The notes under the pieces were generated by a model that searched no databases, had not been told where the DNA came from, and saw only the letters and a program-made list of their open reading frames with translations. 7,667 nucleotides of DNA. Origin: an uncultured Clostridia bacterium. Lineage in GTDB: Bacteria > Bacillota > Clostridia > Oscillospirales > Ruminococcaceae. A program made the translations under genes and the position numbers. This document shows, piece after piece, positions 1 through 5,832 of this stretch (positions are counted from its first letter, which is position 1; each line of letters starts with the position of its first letter). The stretch spans positions 1 through 7,667 of the forward strand of contig CAMOFU010000111.1 in NCBI GenBank assembly GCA_946613705.1. Reading direction: 5' to 3'.

Positions 1-35
1 ACGATAGATGACCTTATCTTTTCGATGTGTGACAT
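1..35 (-). CDS. Start of an unidentified gene downstream of metH (partial)
   Basis: An ATG at 35-33 (minus strand) opens a frame that reads MSHIEKIRSSI and then leaves the window. A GGAGG ribosome site lies at 47-43, 7 bases before the ATG, which is what makes this a believable gene start. The gene follows metH after 64 bases with no terminator between them, so it is probably the next gene of the same operon. Eleven residues are too few to name a family. A methionine or one-carbon enzyme would fit the position, but nothing in the sequence shows it. Its ribosome site is buried in a hairpin, listed separately. Confidence 0.6.
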   Translation of the reverse strand, partial: MSHIEKIRSSI

Positions 36-42
36 AATAATA

Positions 43-84
43 CCTCCAATGAAAGTTAAGCATTAACATAGCTATCATTGGAGG
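43..84 (-). promoter_or_regulatory. Hairpin masking the ribosome site of the left-edge gene
   Basis: On the minus-strand transcript, CCUCCAAUGA (84-75) is perfectly complementary to UCAUUGGAGG (52-43), a 10-bp stem. The 3' arm contains the GGAGG ribosome site of the gene starting at 35. The loop holds a second small inverted repeat, GTTAA-tgc-TTAAC (67-55). No T-run follows, so it does not look like an intrinsic terminator. The structure would hide the ribosome site when folded. That it controls translation (through upstream ribosomes, a ligand, temperature or a small RNA) is inference. Confidence 0.55.
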
Positions 85-99
85 ATATTCAAGTTTTAT

Positions 100-2460
100 T
101 CAGCCGAGGACGATCTTTGCGATATCGCAGCTTTCCTTTGCATCTCGCGCATAGAAGTCTGCGCCTATCTGCTCGGCATAATCGGGAGTCAGCACAGCGC
201 CGCCGACCATCACCTTGCAGTCGGGCAGCTGATCGTTTAGCAGCTGTATCGTTTTCTCCATACTCGGCAGAGTTGTCGTCATCAGCGCCGAAAGCCCGAC
301 AAGGCGCACGCCCTGTTCCTTAGCAGTATCAACCACCAGCTGGCAGTCAACGTCCTTTCCGAGATCAATAACGTCATAGCCGTAGTTCTCAAGCAGCACC
401 TTCACGATATTCTTGCCGATATCGTGAACATCGCCCTTGACAGTGGCAAGCACGATCTTACCCTTGCTCTCGGCTTTTTCACCGCTCTCGGAAAGATGCT
501 TCTTTATCACCTCGAAGCAGCTCTGGGCAACTCCCGCCGACTGTATCAGCTGCGGAAGGAATATCCTGCCTGCTTCAAAATCGGCACCCGTTTTGTCAAG
601 CGCGGGGATCAGCAGATCATTGATGATCGACATAGCGTCCTGACTATCGAGCAGTTTCTCGGTTATCCTTGCGCCCTCACCCTTTAACCCGTTGGCGATC
701 GCATACGGCAGATCAACATTGGCAGGCTCGTTTGCTGTCTTAGCCTGCGGAACAGCCGAGCCGTAGCTTGCTATGAATTCCTTTGAACCCTTGTCAAAAT
801 TGGCAAGCAGCTTATATGCGCGTACCGACTGCATCATTGCATCGATATTCGGATTGATGATCGGCAGTGTCAGCCCCTTTGTGAGTGCCATGGTGAGGAA
901 ATTTGAATTGACTATCTCACGCGCGGGCAGTCCGAAGCTGATGTTTGAAACACCGAGCACGGTCTGGCAGCCGAGCTCTTTTCTAACTCGTTCAAGGGCA
1001 TTCAGCGTTTCCATAACGCCCTCCTGCTCGGCAGATGCAGTAAGTGTCAGGCAGTCGATAAACACGTTCTCACGTCCTATACCGACAGCCTCGGCCTCGG
1101 CAACGATCCTCTCGGCTATCGCAAAGCGCTCATCTGCTGTCTTGGGGATACCGTTCTCATCAAGGCACAGACCCACCACGGCAGCGCCGTATTTCTTTAC
1201 GAGCGGAAGCACCGAATGCAGTGATTTTTCTTCTCCGTTGACAGAGTTGACGATAGCCTTGCCGTTATAGATCCTCAGTCCGGCATCGAGCACCTCGGGG
1301 TCGGTAGAATCGAGCTGCAGCGGCAGATCGGTCACAGCTTGCAGCGCCTTGATGACTTTTACCATCATCTGCTTTTCATCTATCCCCGGAAGTCCCACAT
1401 TCACATCAAGAATATCCGCTCCCGCATGGACCTGCTCGATCGCCTGCGAAAGTATATAGTCTATATCATTGGAAAGGAGCGCTTCCTTAAAACGCTTCTT
1501 GCCTGTAGGATTGATACGCTCTCCGATCACTCTCGGTCTGTCTATCACAACAGTATTTGCAGGGGTGCAGCAGACAGAAACAGGCTTAAACTCGGGTCTG
1601 ACATACCTTTTTCCCGCGAATGCCTTGCGGAGATTTGCAATAAAAGCGGGAGATGTTCCGCAGCAGCCGCCCACGATCTTAACACCGAGCGGTATGAGCT
1701 CTGTCATCAGCTCGGCGAATTCCTTCGGTGTGATGTTATATTCCCCCGTGATCGTATCCGGCAGGCCTGCGTTGGGTTTGAGAACGATCGGCAGCTCGGT
1801 ATTTTCGGAAAGCTCCTTCACAACGGGCATAAGCTCCTTCGGACCGAGCGAGCAGTTGACACCGACCGCATCTACTCCGAGCCCGCCGATGGTATGAGCC
1901 ATTGCACTAACGGAGCAGCCCGTAAAGGTCCTCATATTCTGCTCAAAGGTCATCGTTGTGATGATCGGAAGCTGTGAATTCTCCTTGGCGGCAAGCACTG
2001 CGGCTTTGAGCTCATGAAGATCTGTCATCGTCTCGAATACTATCAGGTCGGCTTCACTGCCTGCTTTGATTATCTCTGCAAAAATATCATATGCTCCGTC
2101 AAACGACAAGGTACCCGCAGGCTCGAGCAGCTGACCTATCGGACCGATATCAAGAGCAACAAGAGCGCCGCTTCCCTCGGCAGCCTTCCTTGCACAGCCG
2201 ATAGCAGCCTTTACGACCTCGCTGACCTGCTTTCCGCTCTTTTCCAGCTTGTATCTGTTTGCACCGAAGGTATTGGCATAAACGATATCCGAACCCGCAT
2301 CAATGTACTGCTTATGGATATCTATGATCCATTCGGGTCTGGTGATATTCAGCAGTTCGGGGATATCACCCATTTTAAGCCCCTTTTCAAACAGCATGGT
2401 GCCCATAGCGCCGTCAAGAAATATGAATTGTTTTTTGTCAAGTAAAGCTCTGAGCCCCAC
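100..2460 (-). CDS. metH: B12-dependent methionine synthase lacking the C-terminal reactivation domain
   Basis: This enzyme transfers the methyl group of 5-methyltetrahydrofolate to homocysteine through cobalamin, in the cytoplasm. From the GTG start it has 786 residues. The N-terminal homocysteine domain (about 1-290) shows FLDGAMGTML and the zinc cysteines of GVNCSLGP (Cys203) and GGCCG (Cys266, 267). The pterin-binding domain (about 305-560) begins with VIGERINPTGKK. A cobalamin cap (about 608-658) and a Rossmann-type B12 domain follow, with DVHDIG (His679 as lower axial ligand). It ends there: the SAM-binding reactivation domain of the roughly 1,200-residue E. coli enzyme is absent and is supplied by the gene just upstream. 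An ATG at 2496 is in frame, but AGGAGG at 2474-2469 sits 8 bases before the GTG at 2460, so GTG is preferred. The GTG start leaves a 23-base overlap with the upstream gene. No cobalamin riboswitch was recognised. Confidence 0.95.
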   Translation of the reverse strand: MGLRALLDKKQFIFLDGAMGTMLFEKGLKMGDIPELLNITRPEWIIDIHKQYIDAGSDIVYANTFGANRYKLEKSGKQVSEVVKAAIGCARKAAEGSGALVALDIGPIGQLLEPAGTLSFDGAYDIFAEIIKAGSEADLIVFETMTDLHELKAAVLAAKENSQLPIITTMTFEQNMRTFTGCSVSAMAHTIGGLGVDAVGVNCSLGPKELMPVVKELSENTELPIVLKPNAGLPDTITGEYNITPKEFAELMTELIPLGVKIVGGCCGTSPAFIANLRKAFAGKRYVRPEFKPVSVCCTPANTVVIDRPRVIGERINPTGKKRFKEALLSNDIDYILSQAIEQVHAGADILDVNVGLPGIDEKQMMVKVIKALQAVTDLPLQLDSTDPEVLDAGLRIYNGKAIVNSVNGEEKSLHSVLPLVKKYGAAVVGLCLDENGIPKTADERFAIAERIVAEAEAVGIGRENVFIDCLTLTASAEQEGVMETLNALERVRKELGCQTVLGVSNISFGLPAREIVNSNFLTMALTKGLTLPIINPNIDAMMQSVRAYKLLANFDKGSKEFIASYGSAVPQAKTANEPANVDLPYAIANGLKGEGARITEKLLDSQDAMSIINDLLIPALDKTGADFEAGRIFLPQLIQSAGVAQSCFEVIKKHLSESGEKAESKGKIVLATVKGDVHDIGKNIVKVLLENYGYDVIDLGKDVDCQLVVDTAKEQGVRLVGLSALMTTTLPSMEKTIQLLNDQLPDCKVMVGGAVLTPDYAEQIGADFYARDAKESCDIAKIVLG

Positions 2461-3118
2461 AATGATCTCCTCCTTTGCGGAATTTACAGTTTTCATACAT
2501 ATTGCAGCCTGTGCAGCCGCGCCTTGATCTTACGATCTCACTGTCAGACACTCCGATGACCGCAGTAACAGACTTCGACGGAACGAGCATATCGCTGTCG
2601 GTAACATTCAGTCCTATCCGCTTCTGAGCATCAAGTACATTTAGAAACGTCCTTTGCAGCCCGAGCGGAAGATCGCCGTAGCCGGGAGAATACCGCCATG
2701 TAAGCCATTTACGCGGCAGCCGCTCCCTGATCTCAGCCTCGGCACGGTCGCATACGCTTTCAACAGCCGAGCTTGCAAGACAGTCGGTCACAAAAGCCGC
2801 CGCCATATCGTAGGCTTCGAGCTGCCTTATAACCTTATCCGCACCCGAGGACAAGGTCGCGCAGAGCAGAATACAGCTCCCGCAGCCTTCAAGATGCTCC
2901 GATATCGAATTGCCCGTCAGGATAAGCTCGGTGCCGCAGACCTCTAACCCTCGCCGAGTGCGCAGCAGCGGAAAGAGCCTGTAGATATACAGCGGCGATA
3001 CAGCCTCCGACAATCTATCGGAACACTCCTTCACAAGCGGCATCAGGCTGCTTGTATCCCTGCCGCCGCTGCCCATATATACAAGTGCTCTGTCTATATC
3101 AGTCTGTGACAGCTTCAT
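2438..3118 (-). CDS. Methionine synthase reactivation protein (stand-alone Met_synt_B12-type domain)
   Basis: This 226-residue protein corresponds to the C-terminal SAM-binding domain of long MetH enzymes. That domain binds S-adenosylmethionine and remethylates cobalamin that has oxidised to cob(II)alamin. The clearest signature is RYSPGYGDLPLGLQ (142-155), matching the RxxxGY SAM-binding region, followed by LNVTDSDMLVPSKSVTAVIG (170-189), which is typical of the family. The C-terminus carries Cys202, Cys205, Cys211 and Cys220, spaced like a possible metal or cluster site; this is a visible pattern, not a known function here. It overlaps metH, which lacks exactly this domain, so the pair should form a two-piece enzyme, as described for Thermotoga maritima. 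It starts 16 bases after the kinase gene; its ribosome site (AAGG) is weak. Confidence 0.88.
   Translation of the reverse strand: MKLSQTDIDRALVYMGSGGRDTSSLMPLVKECSDRLSEAVSPLYIYRLFPLLRTRRGLEVCGTELILTGNSISEHLEGCGSCILLCATLSSGADKVIRQLEAYDMAAAFVTDCLASSAVESVCDRAEAEIRERLPRKWLTWRYSPGYGDLPLGLQRTFLNVLDAQKRIGLNVTDSDMLVPSKSVTAVIGVSDSEIVRSRRGCTGCNMYENCKFRKGGDHCGAQSFT
2469..2474 (-). promoter_or_regulatory. Ribosome site that decides the metH start
   Basis: AGGAGG on the minus strand lies 8 bases before GTG 2460-2458, inside the end of the upstream gene. The in-frame ATG at 2496 has no comparable site. Position inside the upstream coding sequence suggests translational coupling. Confidence 0.6.
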
Positions 3119-3134
3119 ACAGACACACAGCCTT

Positions 3135-4445
3135 TCAGTTCATCATATCGTTGATAACAAACGGCAGCTCGACCACAAAGCACACTCCGCCCTCATAAAG
3201 ATTTTCTGCGAAAACGGTACCGCCGCAAAGATCGACTATACGCTTTACCAGAGCCAGACCGAGACCGTTGCCCTCTGTCTTTCTTGAATGATCGCCCTGA
3301 TAGAACTTTTCAAATATCTTGCTTTGCATTTCCTTGGAAATACTCGGACCGTTATCGGATATACGGGCAGTGATATTATTCTCTGTGCGGAAAAGCTGCA
3401 CCTTGATATTGCCGTTTTCGGGAGTGAACTTGATCGCGTTGTTGATAATGTTCTGCCAGATCTGCCCCATAAGGTCTTCGTTGCCGAAATAATTCACATC
3501 GTCAAGAGCTATATCAAGATTGATATTCTTTGCAGACCACTCGGGCTCGAGCATCAGTATAATGCGCCTGATCTGCTCGTCGAGCGAGAACCTGATCTTA
3601 TTGGCAATAGTCGTCTGGTTCTCCAGCTTGGAAAGGTTAAGGATATTTGTTGCAAGCTTTGACAGCCTTACGGTCTCGTCGATTATGACCTGCGTATACT
3701 CTGCCCTGTCCGCAGGAGAAAGCTGATCGTTCTGGAGCAGCTTTGCAAAGCCCTGTATTGAAGCGAGCGGGGTCTTGAACTCATGCGACACATTGCTGAT
3801 AAAATCGCCTCTTAGCGTCTCGGTGCCCGAAAGCTCCTCTGCCATGCGGTTGAAATTCTTCTGGAGCTGGCGGTACTCACTTGCACCGCTCTCGCTTACC
3901 CTGACGTAGAAATTCCCTCTTGATACCTCAGACGCCGCAACACTCAGGTCGTTGATAGGCCGCAGCAGATATCTTGTGATAATGATAGTTATCATAGTAC
4001 CGAGCATGATACATATGATAAACGACAGGATGACCACAAAGTAGATTATCCAGTAATTGTTATCCTTTGAGGTCGCGCTGATCGAAATGTAATCCTCGCC
4101 GAGCTGCATATATGCAGTAGAGCTCGGGAAAAGCCCCTTTGTCTCGGCATAGTAATTGTTCAGCCGTATCTCATACCTGTGCTTCTCGATAAACTCACTG
4201 TCGCTGTCAACAGACTCGATAGTGATAGGAGGGATAGACAGCAGCGACTTGATCTCGAGGGTGCTGAGCTTCTTGCTGTTATACAGCTGATTGATCGACG
4301 AAGCAACGGAAAGCACCTGGTTTTCAGAGTTTTCTCTCATTATCGGGGTAAAGATCATAACAAGTATGACAAGAGAAAGCAACGCAGAAGCCAGCATTAC
4401 ACCAAAGAACAGCAGCGTAACCTTTAACTGTAGACTGACCTTCAA
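3135..4445 (-). CDS. Membrane sensor histidine kinase, HAMP-HisKA-HATPase type
   Basis: This 436-residue protein is the sensor partner of the regulator encoded just upstream. A first membrane helix (about 9-33) is followed by an external domain of about 95 residues (34-130) with no recognisable fold. A second helix (about 131-157), a HAMP linker (about 158-210) and the HisKA dimer domain come next; HisKA has FISNVSHEFKTPL with His221 as phosphorylation site. The ATPase domain shows the N box (QNIINNAIKF, 331-340), G1 (DNG, 364-366) and G2 (GNGLGLAL, 392-399). All catalytic motifs are intact. There is no PAS domain, which many PhoR kinases have. The start must be TTG at 4445-4443, because an in-frame TGA lies just upstream; the next in-frame ATG (residue 17) would cut the first helix. 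It starts 13 bases after the regulator. The signal sensed cannot be read from the sequence. Confidence 0.93.
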   Translation of the reverse strand: MKVSLQLKVTLLFFGVMLASALLSLVILVMIFTPIMRENSENQVLSVASSINQLYNSKKLSTLEIKSLLSIPPITIESVDSDSEFIEKHRYEIRLNNYYAETKGLFPSSTAYMQLGEDYISISATSKDNNYWIIYFVVILSFIICIMLGTMITIIITRYLLRPINDLSVAASEVSRGNFYVRVSESGASEYRQLQKNFNRMAEELSGTETLRGDFISNVSHEFKTPLASIQGFAKLLQNDQLSPADRAEYTQVIIDETVRLSKLATNILNLSKLENQTTIANKIRFSLDEQIRRIILMLEPEWSAKNINLDIALDDVNYFGNEDLMGQIWQNIINNAIKFTPENGNIKVQLFRTENNITARISDNGPSISKEMQSKIFEKFYQGDHSRKTEGNGLGLALVKRIVDLCGGTVFAENLYEGGVCFVVELPFVINDMMN

Positions 4446-4458
4446 CTCAACTCACCGC

Positions 4459-5136
4459 CTAAACCTTTTTAACAGCCTTATAACCCAGCCCTCTGACCGT
4501 GATTATCTCAAAATTAGGGTTTTCCTTATATCTTTCTCTCAGACGCTTTATATGCACATCGACCGTTCTCTCGTCAACGTCCTTCTCCATCCCCCACAAT
4601 TCATCAAGCAGCTGACGGCGTGTAAAGATCTTATTCGGCGAGGACAGCAGCTTGAAAAGCAGCATGAATTCCTTCTGCGGCAGAGTTACCGCGGCTTCAT
4701 CGCCCACCTTGACTGACTGTGCATCAAAATCCAGCACACAGCTGCCCACCGAAAGCGAATGCTCGGAGACCATTTTTGACCGCCTTAGCAGCGCACCGAC
4801 ACGCAGTATCATCTCATTGACATCTATAGGCTTGACCATATAATCATCTGTTCCCGACATAAAACCGCGCTGCTTATCCTCAAAGCTCTCCTTAGCTGTA
4901 ACCATAAGGATAGGCAGATCGAAATTTGCCCGCCTGAGCTGAGTGGTAAGCTCATAGCCGTCCATATTCGGCATCATTATATCGGAAATGATAAGATCAA
5001 TATTTGTACGGTCAAGCACCTCCAGTGCCTTCAATCCGTCCTCGGCAGTGAACGGGATATAGCCGTTCTGCTTCAGAGCGGCAGACATAAGCTTTCTCAA
5101 GCTTGCGTCGTCCTCTACTACAAGCACCTGAAACAC
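4459..5136 (-). CDS. OmpR/PhoB-family response regulator
   Basis: This is a 225-residue DNA-binding regulator. The receiver domain (1-120) has the acidic pair Glu8/Asp9 with Asp10, phospho-acceptor Asp52 (LIISDIMMPNMDG), Thr80 and Lys102 (VKP). The winged-helix domain (about 125-222) has FTRRQLLDELWG, the recognition helix region VDERTVDVHIKRLRERY and the closing VRGLGYKAV. OmpR-family proteins bind direct repeats with 10-11 base spacing, and such a repeat is found in its own promoter and before three nearby RNA units. The start is taken as GTG 5136-5134, because AGGAGG at 5150-5145 is 8 bases ahead and the family usually begins close to the VLVVEDD strand. An in-frame ATG at 5163 would add 9 residues. 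Which physiological stimulus it serves is unknown; the phosphate regulator PhoB/PhoP is one possibility only. Confidence 0.94.
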   Translation of the reverse strand: MFQVLVVEDDASLRKLMSAALKQNGYIPFTAEDGLKALEVLDRTNIDLIISDIMMPNMDGYELTTQLRRANFDLPILMVTAKESFEDKQRGFMSGTDDYMVKPIDVNEMILRVGALLRRSKMVSEHSLSVGSCVLDFDAQSVKVGDEAAVTLPQKEFMLLFKLLSSPNKIFTRRQLLDELWGMEKDVDERTVDVHIKRLRERYKENPNFEIITVRGLGYKAVKKV

Positions 5137-5144
5137 GGGATACG

Positions 5145-5150
5145 CCTCCT
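5145..5150 (-). promoter_or_regulatory. Ribosome site that decides the response-regulator start
   Basis: AGGAGG on the minus strand lies 8 bases before the GTG at 5136. It would fall inside the coding sequence if the ATG at 5163 were the start, which argues for GTG. Confidence 0.65.
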
Positions 5151-5181
5151 TTTTTGAATACATAGCTATTTAGTCAGTTTT

Positions 5182-5213
5182 ATTATAACAGATATATGTG
5201 AACCTGTAATTAA
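5182..5213 (-). promoter_or_regulatory. Promoter of the regulator-kinase-metH operon with a direct-repeat operator
   Basis: Reading the minus strand, TTAATT (5213-5208), 5 bases, TTCACA (5202-5197), 9 bases, then a perfect TATAAT (5187-5182). No good -35 hexamer is present at the right distance; the repeat sits where an OmpR-family activator would replace it. The layout is the same as at the three plus-strand promoters. The predicted transcript starts near 5175, giving a leader of about 40 bases. Self-activation by the encoded regulator is the natural reading, but it is inferred. Confidence 0.65.
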
Positions 5214-5285
5214 CATTTTCAAATATTTTATTTACAAAAAATTCATTTTTGCCAATGGTTATCTATCCGTTTTTTTACCCTAAAA

Positions 5286-5317
5286 TTCATATTCGGTTCA
5301 CATAGAAGTGATATTAT
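5286..5317 (+). promoter_or_regulatory. Promoter 1 of the RNA array, direct repeat plus -10
   Basis: TTCATA (5286-5291), 5 bases, TTCACA (5297-5302), 9 bases, TATTAT (5312-5317). The 18 bases ATTCATATTCGGTTCACA are identical at all three array promoters. There is no standard -35; the 11-base repeat period and its distance from the -10 are those of activator-dependent OmpR-family promoters. Confidence 0.65.
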
Positions 5318-5354
5318 ATATTTGTCGAAGAGAGAACAACTCTTAACGAGCTTT

Positions 5355-5447
5355 GACGAATGATAAAACTTAAAGCAGAGCTCACCTCACTTCCCTCTTA
5401 CAACAGCTGTTGTAATCTGCTCAAGGCTTTAAGTTTTATGATTCGTC
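5355..5447 (+). repeat. Long imperfect inverted repeat inside RNA unit 1
   Basis: GACGAAT (5355-5361) pairs with 5441-5447 and ATAAAACTTAAAGC (5363-5376) pairs with 5426-5439, with one G-G mismatch between them: 21 of 22 pairs. The interior includes a perfect 18-base palindrome, TTACAACAGCTGTTGTAA (5398-5415). Units 2 and 3 lack this element, so it is either an insertion in copy 1 or a loss in the others. Confidence 0.75.
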
Positions 5448-5475
5448 GAAAAATCCCTTTCATAATTCTATAGAA

Positions 5476-5520
5476 AATTAATGCTTATTACAGCCGATAG
5501 GTAGTAGGCATTAATTTTTT
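5476..5520 (+). terminator. Terminator of RNA unit 1
   Basis: Left arm AATTAATGCTTATTAC (5476-5491), 9-base loop, right arm GTAGTAGGCATTAATT (5501-5516), then T's to 5520. Two pairs are G-U wobbles in the plus-strand RNA and would be A-C mismatches in a minus-strand RNA, which supports plus-strand transcription. Confidence 0.8.
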
Positions 5521-5531
5521 GCTTTTATGAC

Positions 5532-5574
5532 TTTTCAGCTTGCGGATCACAGATCGCAAATTGATAAGTGAAAA
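5532..5574. repeat. Spacer inverted repeat between units 1 and 2
   Basis: TTTTCA (5532-5537) matches TGAAAA (5569-5574). Inside it, TTGC-g-GATC (5540-5548) pairs with GATCGCAA (5552-5559) around a 3-base loop. It does not recur before unit 3. It may be a back-up terminator, since T's follow at 5577-5581, but they are separated from the stem by TG and the case is weak. Confidence 0.35.
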
Positions 5575-5599
5575 TGTTTTTCCCGATACCCCCTTGAAA

Positions 5600-5631
5600 T
5601 TCATATTCGGTTCACACTGGGATGATATAAT
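5600..5631 (+). promoter_or_regulatory. Promoter 2 of the RNA array
   Basis: TTCATA (5600-5605), 5 bases, TTCACA (5611-5616), 9 bases, a perfect TATAAT (5626-5631). The spacing is identical to promoters 1 and 3 although the 9 spacer bases differ, which points to selection on spacing. Confidence 0.7.
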
Positions 5632-5634
5632 ATA

Positions 5635-5742
5635 GTCAACAAAGAGAGATCTTTGGGCTTGATATGATAACTACTTTATCCCTTTCATAATTCTATAGAC
5701 AATTAATGCTTATTACAGCCGATAGTAATAAGCATTAATTTT
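5635..5742 (+). ncRNA. Candidate small RNA 2
   Basis: The predicted transcript runs from about 5635-5638 to the T's at 5739-5742, about 105 bases. A 5' hairpin forms from CAAAGA (5640-5645) and TCTTTG (5650-5655) around a GAGA tetraloop. The 22-base core lies at 5678-5699, directly before the terminator stem. The only ATG-started frame is 8 codons without a ribosome site. Function and targets are unknown; the unit is recognised by its likeness to units 1 and 3. Confidence 0.62.
5701..5742 (+). terminator. Terminator of RNA unit 2
   Basis: AATTAATGCTTATTAC (5701-5716) pairs perfectly over 16 bases with 5725-5740 around the loop AGCCGATA. Only four T's follow before a G, so it is the weakest T-run of the three. 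Some read-through into unit 3 is possible. Confidence 0.75.
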
Positions 5743-5794
5743 GTCCTATAAAACGTACAGATTTTTTGAAAAAGTCCAAAAAGATACCCCAAAA

Positions 5795-5826
5795 TTCATA
5801 TTCGGTTCACACAAGAGTGCTATAAT
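5795..5826 (+). promoter_or_regulatory. Promoter 3 of the RNA array
   Basis: TTCATA (5795-5800), 5 bases, TTCACA (5806-5811), 9 bases, a perfect TATAAT (5821-5826). As in copies 1 and 2, a TACCC or ACCCC motif lies a few bases upstream (5785-5789). Confidence 0.7.
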
Positions 5827-5832
5827 GTAGTT

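Larger units (their letters stand above)
5324..5520 (+). ncRNA. Candidate small RNA 1 (long form, with extra hairpin)
   Basis: The predicted transcript begins near G5324, 7 bases after the -10, and ends in the T-run at 5515-5520, about 197 bases. The 5' end GTCGAAGAGAGA recurs in unit 3, and AAGAG (5328-5332) can pair with CTCTT (5340-5344). A long hairpin (5355-5447) unique to this copy follows. Then comes the 22-base core shared by all units (5453-5474, starting ATCCCTTTCAT) and the terminator. A 37-codon frame runs through it from 5360 to 5473, but it has no ribosome site and no counterpart in the other units, so a non-coding role is favoured. Expression is not shown by the sequence; the function is unknown. 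Confidence 0.6.

Noticed and set aside
43..67. Pairing of the array RNAs with the leader of the left-edge gene (shared TTAATGCTTA and CTTTCAT)
   Set aside because: The shared words are same-sense and AT-rich; the only complementary piece in the RNAs is locked in the terminator stem. Too weak to call a target.
1339..1977. A 212-codon plus-strand frame opposite metH, and similar long frames at 773-1270 and 2014-2445
   Set aside because: The minus strand carries an intact, motif-rich MetH across all of this. The plus-strand frames have no family motifs and reflect the codon structure of metH read backwards.
5360..5473. A 37-codon plus-strand frame in RNA unit 1 starting MIKLKAELTS
   Set aside because: It has no convincing ribosome site, runs through both arms of an inverted repeat and into the shared non-coding core, and has no equivalent in units 2 or 3.
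5164..5600. Cobalamin, SAM or thiamine riboswitch upstream of the metH operon or thiN
   Set aside because: The leader before the regulator is only about 40 bases, and none of the conserved cores of these riboswitches was recognised there or before thiN.
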